Shown: positions 1-8,246 of the stretch, one piece after another | How positions within the stretch are numbered: the stretch's first letter is position 1 | Layout of the letters: every line of letters starts with the position of its first letter | DNA from: Pseudoalteromonas ostreae | Lineage (GTDB): Bacteria; Pseudomonadota; Gammaproteobacteria; Enterobacterales; Alteromonadaceae | DNA length: 64,000 bases | Reading direction: 5' to 3' | NCBI RefSeq assembly: GCF_018069805.1 | Contig: NZ_JAGPYN010000006.1 | Location: 1 to 64,000, forward strand | Translations under genes and position numbers: made by a program | Notes under the pieces: model-generated | The model's input: the letters and a program-made list of their open reading frames with translations, nothing else | What the model was told of the DNA's origin: nothing | Database searches by the model: none

Positions 1-756
1 GCACTTCAATTTACGCCGAGATAGAAGCACAAAGTCTCTATGTAATTCATAACATTCAGTAGCTAAATCATTTAACATTTTAAGCTTATCATCAACATGT
101 TGAGGCCAGTCATCAGTTCCACGGTATGCATTTGGAATACATGTCAATATTGGACCTGAGCCAATAAAATGAGAACCACATGCTAGCTCATAAACAAACT
201 TACGACATTTAGACCAAAGCTCTTTTTTTGGAGTTTCTAGTGCGGCATCTAAGAACTCTTTTTCTGCGGTATTCCATGTGTTCACAAATATATCTAATTG
301 AGTCGTACCGTTTTCGTGGTAAGAATTACCAAAATCATGATCTCTAAGCAATTCAATTGATAAGGAGTCTGATGGGAAAACTGATAGAAATTCTTTGAAC
401 AAATCCCTATCCACTTCATTTAAGGCTTCTAATTCTTTTTGCTCTGTAACAGCCGTTTTGTATAAAAAGTAACGATTCACAATATTATGCACCAAGCCCA
501 AAACCATAAGGCTTGTTCCTATAATGTAATCAGGTGAATCCGATTGAAGCTCTGCTAACGTGAAATATTGACCTGAATTTAAGTTAATAGTATCAACGAG
601 CCAATTATAAAATAATTGTTTCAATACAACAGGTGTTAATAAGATGGTTCCACCAACTGAAATAACAAACCAAGTTATTTTGTTTGATAGATCAGGAAAC
701 AGCCATCTTTTGCCAATTTTAATCAGGAATTCTTTTACTTCTATTTGATTAAACAC
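1..756 (-). CDS. Hypothetical membrane protein, 3' end outside the window
   Basis: The reading frame is open for 252 codons from a GTG at 756 to the window edge, so the C-terminus is missing. GTG is chosen because a GGAG lies about seven bases upstream and the nearby ATG (in another frame) runs into a stop after eight codons. Two hydrophobic segments are visible, at about residues 27-45 and 77-94, followed by a long hydrophilic, presumably cytoplasmic part rich in Glu, Lys and aromatic residues. I do not recognise a family. It is AT-rich and sits in the gene-poor DNA that abuts the 3' end of ssrA, so it may be island cargo. The frame and start are seen directly; the accessory status is inferred. 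Confidence 0.7.
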   Translation of the reverse strand, partial: MFNQIEVKEFLIKIGKRWLFPDLSNKITWFVISVGGTILLTPVVLKQLFYNWLVDTINLNSGQYFTLAELQSDSPDYIIGTSLMVLGLVHNIVNRYFLYKTAVTEQKELEALNEVDRDLFKEFLSVFPSDSLSIELLRDHDFGNSYHENGTTQLDIFVNTWNTAEKEFLDAALETPKKELWSKCRKFVYELACGSHFIGSGPILTCIPNAYRGTDDWPQHVDDKLKMLNDLATECYELHRDFVLLSRRKLKC

Positions 757-1553
757 CGAAACTCCATTTTGATAGTGCTAACAATTTAATAGTGCGCTCA
801 TCGCGCATATTTCTACCGACGCTACGCTCATTTTTCTACATTATATAGTTTTAACAAATTACCTAAGGTATTACAATCACTAAGTTTTCTAACTATTTTA
901 GGTAAAGTTAAATTAACCAATATGCGCGCGGCGCTCATTTTCATGAATATATGCGCAAAGAGCAGTTTAACAAATCAATTAACTACGATATTTAGCCAAT
1001 CTCAATGACCGCTTCTCGCTCCAAGCAGAAGTTCGCTTTAGTGGCATCAAGAGCTACTAAGCTGCAGCTAAAATCTCACTCAAAGCATGGTAAAGGTTTT
1101 TCAAACTGCTCTCTTCTTAACAATTGTGAGCTGAGATGGCTTTCCTGTACAAATCTTAATAATGTTTAATTATAAGAAGCTTTATAAGCGATAAATTTTG
1201 GGTTTTGAAATTAACTACTTTATTAATTAGAGTTTTAAATTCTTAGCCTAATTACTTTAAGTATTTTCAAAAACTCACCCTTATCAAAATTAATGACGAG
1301 GTGGCAATCAATAAACCTCCATTTATTAGCTCGTACGAAATTCTATCTAAAGTGGTGCTACCTACTCCTAATAAAAGGCTGTTATATAAAATTATTTAAT
1401 GGTTTATCACACAAAAACTGTGTGTATATTTTGTGTATTTTTGTGAAAAAGCACTGAAAACATAAAATATACAATTAAGCCAAACAGCCCGTATTTACTG
1501 GTGTGTAGAGCTTGTGTATTTTGTAGAGTGTTATAGGGGGTTGTAGATGTGAA
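757..1553. other. Gene-poor AT-rich stretch beside ssrA
   Basis: No convincing gene is visible on either strand. The stretch holds an attC-like inverted repeat (849-913), two GC-rich patches (about 790-830 and 920-960) that share AAAATGAGCG on the minus strand, the 11-mer TTGTGTATTTT at 1431-1441 and 1512-1522, and the 10-mer CGTATTTACT at 1490-1499, repeated at 1571-1580 in the ssrA terminator loop. A 54-codon frame from the ATG at 1005 has no ribosome binding site and no recognisable product. Composition and position next to the tmRNA 3' end suggest the edge of an integrated element. Confidence 0.5.
849..913 (-). repeat. Imperfect inverted repeat with attC-like layout
   Basis: Read on the minus strand, ATTTAAC (913-907) fits the inverse core RYYYAAC, and GTTAAAA (855-849) fits the core GTTRRRY except for its last base. 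Inside these lie 7-bp pairing arms (TACCTAA at 860-866, TTAGGTA at 898-904), separated from the cores by unequal unpaired spacers of four and two bases. The total of 65 bp is within the range of short integron attC sites. No integrase and no second site are visible, so it may be only a chance hairpin in AT-rich DNA. Confidence 0.25.
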
Positions 1554-1596
1554 AAAACCGCTGAAAGCTACGTATTTACTAGCTTTCAGCGGTTTT
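1552..1596 (-). terminator. Rho-independent terminator of ssrA
   Basis: A perfect 17-bp stem (1554-1570 with 1580-1596) closes a nine-base loop. On the minus strand it ends in a run of T, directly downstream of the mature tmRNA CCA end at 1601. Confidence 0.9.
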
Positions 1597-1600
1597 AAAG

Positions 1601-1957
1601 TGGTGGAGCTGGGGGGATTTGAACCCCCGTCCGAAAAGCCTCGACCGTCGGTACTACATGTTTAGTATTGTCATTTAATTAACCTTTAAGTCCCGGACAA
1701 ACACGGTAAATAAAGGCGAGGCCGCTTAGTTTTAGCGCTTCAACCCCGGCCAGGGTTTCCGTCGCGATCAGGTGTTAGGGTGACACTCCAAAATCCAGTC
1801 CACAAGAATACATGGAAGGAGCGCTAGCTAGCCTAAGCTGCTAGAGAGTAGTTATCGTCGTTTGCGATTACTTTAAATTGCGGCTTTTTTACGAGGCAAA
1901 CCGCACCTCGACATGCACCTTGGGCTTCTTGAATTCCGTCGAATCCTAATCAGCCCC
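1601..1957 (-). ncRNA. ssrA: Transfer-messenger RNA (tmRNA)
   Basis: The 5' end begins GGGGCTGATTAGGATTCGAC and the 3' end carries the T arm GGTTCAAATCC and a terminal CCA, which together form the tRNA-like domain with the usual acceptor pairing. The tag reading frame on the minus strand is at 1865-1833 and encodes ANDDNYSLAA followed by TAG, close to the E. coli tag ANDENYALAA; GCA is the resume codon. The 357-base length is normal. With SmpB it rescues ribosomes stalled on broken mRNAs and tags the product for proteolysis. The 3' end faces the gene-poor DNA at 1-1600, and the 3' part of ssrA is a well-known target for phage and island integrases. Confidence 0.97.
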
Positions 1958-1989
1958 TGAATTAGTAAACTCATTCAGAGCGTGCAAGC

Positions 1990-2019
1990 AGTATAACTGA
2001 GTAACACGCTGATACTCAA
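1990..2019 (-). promoter_or_regulatory. Sigma-70-type promoter of ssrA
   Basis: On the minus strand TTGAGT (2019-2014) and TATACT (1995-1990) are separated by 18 bases. The start would fall near 1983, giving a precursor with about 26 extra 5' bases, as expected for a processed tmRNA. Confidence 0.65.
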
Positions 2020-2241
2020 GGGTCTTTGCCAGTTTATTTTTATTCGTTATTTAACCGCGCAATTATTGACCAAGCAAATGTTAATTCACAAGCCTGGAGG
2101 ATACAAACAGGAACATTTACTTAACATATGCTGAAAGTTGTGTTCAAATAGCTGCTGTTTTGAAAATACCGAATTTAGTATTAGCTAAACAACAACCAAT
2201 AAAAATAATAAGAACAGGCATATTACATAGGAAATCTATAA

Positions 2242-3867
2242 ATGTCGTTGTTTACACATGACTCTACTACGGGTTTTGTGTCACTGCTTGATCACCCTAA
2301 AAATAGTGGTTTTCCAGTGACAAGCTCGCAACTCATTGAGTTGATTGAGCAGTCCCAATTTGCTGAATTTGAGATAATAAGTGCTAATATTGGTAAACTC
2401 TTCTCGCCAACTAAAGACTATCAAGCTGACTCTTTGATCATTGCGCGTGCTCTTGATGCATCGATGTTAATTCACGTTGATGAAAAAAACATGGTTGCAG
2501 AAGCCAGCCTTACCACAGCTAAAGGTGGAGCGCTGATGTCTATTGAAAAAGCCCGTGCAGCATTGGTTGATGCCGGTGTTTTGCAAGGAGTTAGTTCCCG
2601 TGCATTGGATAATTTTTTAGGCCAACAATTTGCGCAGCCTGCTGGCGGCTCTTATAAAGCCATTGTTGCCCATGGTCGTAGACCAAAAGAAGGCAGCGAC
2701 GCTAAATTTGTACGTTTGTGCGCTACAGCACAAGATCGTGTATTGAGCCCACAAGCAAAAGAAGGTGGGAAGGTCGATATGCGCAATTTAGGCGCGATCA
2801 TCACTGTAAAACCGGGCACTCCTCTAATGCAGCGTGTTGCTGCTACTCCTGGGGAAGATGGTTATACGGTATTTGGTGATGTACTGCCCGCCATACCAGG
2901 TAAGGATCTACCATTACAACCATTTGAAGGCACTAAACTCGATCCAACTAATCCCAATGTACTGATTGCAGATTGTAAAGGTGTGCCTGTCGCCCTCCCT
3001 CGTGGCATGCGCGTTGATGACGTGTTGTGTTTTGATAATGTTGATATTGGCACCGGTCATGTTGATTTTGACGGCAGCGTAATTATCAGTGGCGATATAA
3101 AAGATGGTATGCACGTGCGTGCCAGTGGTGATATCACAGTATTAGGATTTGTTGAATCAGGCCAGATCGAAAGTGCCAGTGCGGTTACAATTATGCTCGG
3201 TGCAATTGGTCGAAAGCGTGAAAATGACGAAGCGTTTACTTGCAAAATTAAAGCCGCTCGGACTATTTCAATTGGCTATGCCCAATATTGCCATATCCAA
3301 AGTGAGCAAGACTTATGTATTGAACGCCAAGCATTACATTGTGACTTGAGTGCTCGTCGGTTAATTCGAGTTGGCAAAGCTAATGATCCACGCGGTAAAA
3401 TTATTGGCGGCAATATTTTAGATGCCATGCGAATTGAAACCGGAGAGCTAGGTGCCCCATCGGGCACAAAAACCCGAGTTTTCATCGCGCAGTATTGGCA
3501 TGACTTGAGACAAAAACAATTGCAAATTGCCGATTTTGAAAAACTGTTAGCCACTAAATCCGCAGCATTAAAGCAAGCACGTAAAAAAGCAGTTAAAATT
3601 CCAGCATCAGCAAAACGACAATTATTTTTAGATAAGATTGGGGCAAGTGAGCAACAAATCGATATACGTATCGCAAACACTAAACGTAAAAAGTATTTAG
3701 TTAAGCAAAGGATCGCGCAACTTTTAGCAACAAGTCGCTTAAAAATTAATGAGTTAATGCATCCTGGTGTGGAGCTTAAAATCGCAAAAGATTCAAAACA
3801 TTTTTCGCGTATTTATCCGCCCCACTCAGTGAAAATGAGCGAAGGTAAAATTACTCAGTCGTTTTAG
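2242..3867 (+). CDS. FapA-like (DUF342) protein
   Basis: A 541-residue protein of the FapA/DUF342 family. Its centre (about residues 150-400) has the alternating Gly/hydrophobic pattern of a right-handed beta-helix, for example stretches such as [21 protein letters not shown] Lys/Glu/Gln-rich, probably coiled-coil, segment follows at about 420-500. Relatives in Vibrio (FapA) take part in polar flagellar assembly and localisation; the family is broad and this role is not proven here. The start is supported by AGGAAA eight bases upstream. The 3' end overlaps the convergent rnt gene by 17 bases. The nearby motY gives weak contextual support for a motility link. Confidence 0.8.
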   Translation: MSLFTHDSTTGFVSLLDHPKNSGFPVTSSQLIELIEQSQFAEFEIISANIGKLFSPTKDYQADSLIIARALDASMLIHVDEKNMVAEASLTTAKGGALMSIEKARAALVDAGVLQGVSSRALDNFLGQQFAQPAGGSYKAIVAHGRRPKEGSDAKFVRLCATAQDRVLSPQAKEGGKVDMRNLGAIITVKPGTPLMQRVAATPGEDGYTVFGDVLPAIPGKDLPLQPFEGTKLDPTNPNVLIADCKGVPVALPRGMRVDDVLCFDNVDIGTGHVDFDGSVIISGDIKDGMHVRASGDITVLGFVESGQIESASAVTIMLGAIGRKRENDEAFTCKIKAARTISIGYAQYCHIQSEQDLCIERQALHCDLSARRLIRVGKANDPRGKIIGGNILDAMRIETGELGAPSGTKTRVFIAQYWHDLRQKQLQIADFEKLLATKSAALKQARKKAVKIPASAKRQLFLDKIGASEQQIDIRIANTKRKKYLVKQRIAQLLATSRLKINELMHPGVELKIAKDSKHFSRIYPPHSVKMSEGKITQSF

Positions 3868-4546
3868 CGGCTGAGTCTTCGCTTTGGGCACATGGCTCTA
3901 TGTCTTCAGGCACTTCTTCGGCCAGCGGCCAGCCACCTAGTTGCTGCCAGCGATTAACTATTAAGCAATATAGCTCTGCGGTGCGTTCGGTATCATACAA
4001 TGCTGAATGCGCTTGTTTGTTGTCAAATTCAATTCCCGCTGCACGGCATGCTTTTGCCAGTACCGTTTGGCCAAGCGCTAAGCCCGCCAAAGAGGTCGTA
4101 TCAAAGCTTACAAAAGGATGAAATGGTGTGCGCTTGATATTATTACGTTCGATAGCTGCATTTAAAAAACCGTGATCAAACGCGGCATTATGAGCAACAA
4201 CCACAGAACGCTGACACCCCGCTGCTTTTTGCGCTTTGCGTACCACTTTACAAATCTCTTTGATCGCTTCCTCTTCAGATACTGCGCCACGTAATGGTGA
4301 GAAAGGGTCGATACCATTAAAATCAATGGCTGCTTGTTCAATGTTTGCGCCTTCAAATGGCTCAACATGAAAATGCACAGTATGATCAATACTGAGTAAG
4401 CCTTCTTCATCCATTTTTAATACTGACACCGCAATTTCTAACAGTGCATCGGTTACTTTATTAAAGCCTGCAGTTTCAACATCAATAACCACCGGGAAAA
4501 AGCCACGAAAGCGTTTTGCGAAAAGAGTTTGTTCAGTATTTGCCAT
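3851..4546 (-). CDS. rnt: Ribonuclease T
   Basis: A 231-residue DEDDh 3'-5' exoribonuclease that trims the 3' ends of tRNAs and other stable RNAs and is involved in end turnover of tRNA. The catalytic acids are in [10 protein letters not shown] (D22, E24), HNAAFDHGF (D124) and [11 protein letters not shown] (H180, D185). The stretch KMDEEGLLS and the HFHVEPF and FNGIDPF motifs match E. coli RNase T closely. The frame extends 16 codons further upstream, but homology and the lack of a ribosome binding site there favour the ATG at 4546. The stop lies inside the end of the convergent FapA-like gene. The pair rnt-motY is also found together in Vibrio. Confidence 0.95.
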   Translation of the reverse strand: MANTEQTLFAKRFRGFFPVVIDVETAGFNKVTDALLEIAVSVLKMDEEGLLSIDHTVHFHVEPFEGANIEQAAIDFNGIDPFSPLRGAVSEEEAIKEICKVVRKAQKAAGCQRSVVVAHNAAFDHGFLNAAIERNNIKRTPFHPFVSFDTTSLAGLALGQTVLAKACRAAGIEFDNKQAHSALYDTERTAELYCLIVNRWQQLGGWPLAEEVPEDIEPCAQSEDSAAKTTE

Positions 4547-4764
4547 AGTATTCTTGGTTTGCCAGAGTAAGCTGGCTATTATGTCAAAAATCATGGTGGC
4601 TAGGCTAGCGCTTTACAGATTAAATTAACACTTACATTTAGGCACATAACTTGCTTTACTTAACTAGAACTTAGAGCTAGCTAACGACACCTTGATGGAT
4701 GTTAGCCTCTGTAAACGCAGCTTTAGCCAAGATATTGGCGTAATATATTGTTGGAGATCCCGTA

Positions 4765-5643
4765 ATGAAGCTTTCAATGCTGTTTATCAGTCTAAGCATT
4801 GCAACTGCATGCCTTTCAGATACGGCCAGCGCTGCAATACGCCAGTACACAGCCACAGCAGATAACTCACAATGGCAAGTTGTAACAACAACTCGCTTAC
4901 AATGCCAATTAAATCATGAAGTTCCATATTATGGTGAAGCTATTTTCAGCGCTACAGCGAGCAAAAATAAAGATCTGCTATTTAACTTAGATATGGTTGT
5001 CCGCCCTGATAATTACAGTATTGCGGGTTTAAAAGCAGTCCCGCCGATCTGGCGAGCTGGTTTACCCGCACGTGATATTGCTGATATGAAATTACTACGA
5101 AAATTTGACGGCGAACTGGGTAACAAAACGGCATGGGAAATGTTGACCGAGCTTGAAAAAGGTTACCAACCCACTTTTTATTATCAAGACTGGCAAAATA
5201 GTGCCGATAAAATTGCCGTTGGCTTATCGAATATTAATTTTAAACAAGCCTATTGGGCATTTTTACAATGTCGCGATGAATTACTGCCATACAGTTTTGA
5301 AGATATTTCCTTCACGGTTATGAATTATCAACCAAATACCAGTAAGCTTACTAAATCATCGCAGCAACGCTTAGATAAAATTGCTGAGTATTTAAAATAC
5401 GACACAACGATTGCGGCTATTTCGATTGACTCATACACAGATAGTTACGGTGGTCGTTGGAACAATCTAGAGCTGTCTAAAAAACGAGCCCAAGCGATCA
5501 AAGAATATATGGTGAGTCTAGGAGTTGATGAAACTAAAGTTGAAACGCAAGGCTTTGGTGAAAAACGTCACGTAGCGACTAACGATAATATTTTGGGCCG
5601 CGATAAAAACCGCCGCTTAGTGATACAAATTGAGAAAATGTAG
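4765..5643 (+). CDS. motY: Sodium-driven flagellar motor protein MotY
   Basis: A 292-residue secreted protein with a signal peptide of about 23 residues ending in ASA. A MotY-specific N-terminal domain (about 24-165) precedes an OmpA-like peptidoglycan-binding domain (about 180-290, with DSYTDSYGG and the helix LELSKKRAQAIKEYM). In Vibrio, MotY and MotX form the T ring around the flagellar basal body, which anchors the PomA/PomB sodium stator. The N-terminal Cys residues typical of MotY are present. It is preceded by rnt on the other strand. No convincing sigma-28 promoter was found upstream. Length and domain order are normal for the family. Confidence 0.92.
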   Translation: MKLSMLFISLSIATACLSDTASAAIRQYTATADNSQWQVVTTTRLQCQLNHEVPYYGEAIFSATASKNKDLLFNLDMVVRPDNYSIAGLKAVPPIWRAGLPARDIADMKLLRKFDGELGNKTAWEMLTELEKGYQPTFYYQDWQNSADKIAVGLSNINFKQAYWAFLQCRDELLPYSFEDISFTVMNYQPNTSKLTKSSQQRLDKIAEYLKYDTTIAAISIDSYTDSYGGRWNNLELSKKRAQAIKEYMVSLGVDETKVETQGFGEKRHVATNDNILGRDKNRRLVIQIEKM

Positions 5644-5669
5644 CTAAAAGAAGTAATGCCTTTTAGCTA
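5641..5669. terminator. Hairpin after motY
   Basis: A perfect 10-bp inverted repeat, TAGCTAAAAG and CTTTTAGCTA, with a nine-base loop. It begins at the motY stop codon and lies between convergent genes. It lacks a clear T tail, so the terminator role is inferred from position. Confidence 0.4.
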
Positions 5670-5683
5670 TATGACGACTGTTG

Positions 5684-6586
5684 TTAAGGGTTAAGCTTTT
5701 TAAACGTGGCTCTTTTTTTCAACCAACCATCACCAAACTGAAACACCGCTAAGCTCAGTAATATAATGGCAGCGCCAATAAGTAATTGTTGATCAATTGC
5801 TTCATTATTTAACCAGCCCCCTAAGCCAATCGCAAAGCTTGGTGTGATCAAGGTGGTTAGCGCCACGGTACTAGCTGGTAATTTTTGTAACACATGAAAA
5901 TAAGCAAGCGAACCAACCAATGAGCCAAACACGCCCAAATACACAATTGACCACAGTGATTTTACTGTCCACGTACTCGTATTGAGCTCACCATCGAACA
6001 ACCACCAAGTAATAAAAAATAAGGGTGTAACAAATACTAATGCACCAAATGTGGTCGCCATTGGATGAATAGCAATTTTTATTCGCTTGATCATCACCCC
6101 ACTTAAACTAAAAAAGCACACAGCCATAAATACGTAAGCTAAACCCTGCATTTGCATCAATGAGCCTTGCATGTGTTTTTCACTTACCAAAAATAACCCC
6201 AATAGCGCAAATGCTAACGCAATTAGTTTAACAACGCTGAATTTTGGCTCGTTGAGTAATCGCTGTGCTAATAAACCAGATAAAATTGGTGCCAGACCAA
6301 ACATTAATGATATCAGCCCTGATGGAACTGTTTTAGCTGCCATATAACTCAACAGCATGCCACCATATATGCCGATACTCGAATAACCATACAAAAAACA
6401 CGCACGACGGTGCCAAGGGACACGAATATTAGCAATCGCCACAACTAATGCAGCCAGCACTAATCCTATCGACATCCGTAACAATACCGCGAGCGTTGGT
6501 GTAACAGACTCACTGCTCCAAACAATTCCCAAAGGCGTTGTTGACCAAATTAAGACCATTAAAAAATATGATGCTTTAACGCTCAC
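5684..6586 (-). CDS. EamA/DMT-family transporter
   Basis: A 300-residue inner-membrane protein with about ten hydrophobic segments, arranged as two EamA repeats of five. The first repeat starts YFLMVLIWSTTPLG and the second starts near residue 150 (GLAYVFMAVCFFSLSG). The conserved pattern of small residue plus Pro around KLPASTVALTTLITPSFAIGLG in the last repeat is typical of the drug/metabolite transporter superfamily. Substrates in this family range from amino acids to metabolites; nothing here fixes the substrate. It converges with motY and has no operon partner. Confidence 0.85.
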   Translation of the reverse strand: MSVKASYFLMVLIWSTTPLGIVWSSESVTPTLAVLLRMSIGLVLAALVVAIANIRVPWHRRACFLYGYSSIGIYGGMLLSYMAAKTVPSGLISLMFGLAPILSGLLAQRLLNEPKFSVVKLIALAFALLGLFLVSEKHMQGSLMQMQGLAYVFMAVCFFSLSGVMIKRIKIAIHPMATTFGALVFVTPLFFITWWLFDGELNTSTWTVKSLWSIVYLGVFGSLVGSLAYFHVLQKLPASTVALTTLITPSFAIGLGGWLNNEAIDQQLLIGAAIILLSLAVFQFGDGWLKKRATFKKLNP

Positions 6587-6865
6587 AAGCGGATCCTTTT
6601 AGCAAAGTGGCGATAACAAAGAGGAAGGAGATACAGCACTAACCGCTTTGAAATCGCGGTTAGTAAAAAACAACTTAACCGCAGCGCAGCAATGGGCGCA
6701 CAACTGATAGATTCAGCCATGGGCGCATGGTTAGAGCTCGGTTAACTTGTTGCATATAAATAGTATTCTTAATAATAAAGTGAATTTATAGAAATAGCAG
6801 AACTGGTTAATAAGTCAACTGCTAGAGTGGTTTTTATACCAAAAACTGACTTCACAATGATGGCT
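6587..6865. other. Non-coding stretch upstream of tyrP
   Basis: No gene is visible. It contains short repeats such as ATGGGCGCA (twice, about 6692-6726) and imperfect inverted repeats around AACCGC/GCGGTTA (about 6641-6663). The region directly beyond it carries the TyrR-box-like site. Confidence 0.4.
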
Positions 6866-6883
6866 TGTAAATCATAAGTTACA
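6866..6883 (+). promoter_or_regulatory. TyrR-box-like operator of tyrP
   Basis: TGTAAA, six bases, then GTTACA: one mismatch to the E. coli TyrR box TGTAAA-N6-TTTACA. It lies 91-108 bases upstream of the tyrP start, and tyrR itself is in this window at 61950. The E. coli tyrP gene is also TyrR-controlled. Confidence 0.6.
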
Positions 6884-6973
6884 TTTAATTTCTTTGATTT
6901 GTAACAAAACTATTTAAGTTTGTGCCAACTAGTTATATCTTGCCTGCCTCTCACGATGTTTCAGGGGCAAAAA

Positions 6974-8176
6974 ATGCTTAAAAATAAAACAATAGGCAGC
7001 ATGTTAATTGTTGCTGGTACCACTATCGGCGCAGGAATGTTGGCGCTACCAATCGCTTCTGCGGGGCTTGGCTTTACAACCGCATTAGCGTTAATTATTT
7101 CAACATGGGCGTTAATGACTTATACCGCGTTATTAATGCTTGAACTTCATCAACATGCCGATCGTGATGCCACGCTCAATACGTTAGCAAAATCATGGTT
7201 CGGTAAACGTGGACAATACGTCGCTAATTTTTCGGTGATGTTTTTATTCTATGCGCTGTGTGCAGCCTATATTGCAGGCGGAGGTGCACAGCTACAAGAA
7301 AAAATAAACAATGGTTTTAGTCTCGATATCGCTCCACAAGTCGGCTCAATCATTTTAGCTGTCGTAATAGGTACTGTTGTTACTTTAGGCACCAGTAAAG
7401 TCGATAAGCTAAACCGAGTACTATTTGGCGTCAAGGTTGTGGTATTAGCGAGTTTATTTTATATGTTAACCCCGTATGTTCATGGCCAACATTTACTCGA
7501 AATGCCCATTGAACAAGGCCTTATTTTATCAGCCATTCCGGTGGTATTTACCTCGTTTGGTTTTCATGGTTCTATTCCGTCTATTGTTAAATATGTGGGC
7601 CTTGATATTAAAACCTTACGCCGTGTAATGATCACCGGTGCCGCTCTGCCCTTAGTCATTTATATTTTTTGGCAATTAATAAGTCAAGGTATGATGAGCC
7701 AAGTAGAGCTACTTAAAAGCACTGGCTTACCTGGTTTTGTAGCAAGCATTGCCAGTATTGCTAACAACTCAGCAGTCGCTAGTGCGGTTAACCTATTTGC
7801 AGATTTAGCGCTCGCAACCTCATTTTTAGGAGTGAGCCTAGGGTTGTTTGATTTCTTTGCCGATACCTTTAAAAAAGGTGATGGTAATAAAGATAGGATC
7901 AAAACTGCACTCATCACTTTTATTCCACCATTAGGCTTTGCATTATTTTACCCACAAGGCTTTATTATGGCTTTAGGCTATGCGGCTATCGCTTTAGTGG
8001 TACTGGCTGTATTTTTACCTGTTGCGATGGTTTATAAGCAGCGTAGCAGCAACGATCATAATGGCTACACTGTGCGCTCTGGTAACATTGGCTTAGCGCT
8101 AGCCACACTTTGTGGCATGCTTATTATCGCTGCTCAGGGGCTACAAATGACTGGTTTGATCCCTGCAATTGGTTAA
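6974..8176 (+). CDS. tyrP: Aromatic amino-acid permease, TyrP-like
   Basis: A 400-residue inner-membrane symporter of the hydroxy/aromatic amino acid permease (HAAAP) family, with about eleven membrane segments. The N-terminal signature GTTIGAGMLALPIASAGLGF is the family hallmark; VVFTSFGFHGSIPSIVKY is the conserved central loop. It probably imports tyrosine, though family members for Trp look alike. The ATG at 6974 is preferred over an upstream start 18 codons earlier because it is preceded by AGGGG and matches the family N-terminus. A TyrR-box-like site upstream supports the tyrosine assignment. It stands alone and ends at a hairpin terminator. Confidence 0.87.
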   Translation: MLKNKTIGSMLIVAGTTIGAGMLALPIASAGLGFTTALALIISTWALMTYTALLMLELHQHADRDATLNTLAKSWFGKRGQYVANFSVMFLFYALCAAYIAGGGAQLQEKINNGFSLDIAPQVGSIILAVVIGTVVTLGTSKVDKLNRVLFGVKVVVLASLFYMLTPYVHGQHLLEMPIEQGLILSAIPVVFTSFGFHGSIPSIVKYVGLDIKTLRRVMITGAALPLVIYIFWQLISQGMMSQVELLKSTGLPGFVASIASIANNSAVASAVNLFADLALATSFLGVSLGLFDFFADTFKKGDGNKDRIKTALITFIPPLGFALFYPQGFIMALGYAAIALVVLAVFLPVAMVYKQRSSNDHNGYTVRSGNIGLALATLCGMLIIAAQGLQMTGLIPAIG

Positions 8177-8193
8177 TCTCACTTTAATACAAG

Positions 8194-8219
8194 AAAGGCA
8201 CCTAAGGGTGCCTTTTCTA
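8194..8219. terminator. Terminator between tyrP and the GGDEF-EAL gene
   Basis: AAAGGCACC and GGTGCCTTT form a 9-bp stem with a four-base loop, followed by TCT-rich sequence; it is placed between convergent genes and could act in both directions. Confidence 0.75.
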
Positions 8220-8246
8220 TTGTTATCAATACAAACTAAAACAGCA

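Noticed and set aside
1005-1169. 54-codon frame with ATG on the plus strand
   Set aside because: No ribosome binding site, no recognisable product, and low-complexity basic composition; not listed as a gene.
1236-1385. Open minus-strand frame of about 40 codons with a hydrophobic stretch (GGLLIATSSLILI)
   Set aside because: It has no plausible start codon and no ribosome binding site; at most a decayed fragment.
3276-3680. 134-codon frame antisense to the FapA-like gene
   Set aside because: Shadow of the real gene; no family features or ribosome binding site.
4690-4764. Possible sigma-28 promoter before motY (TAAA and GCCAAGATA)
   Set aside because: The spacing is about five bases too short for the flagellar consensus.
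6890-6915. Second TyrR box before tyrP (TGTAAC and ATTTAA)
   Set aside because: The second half has too many mismatches to count.
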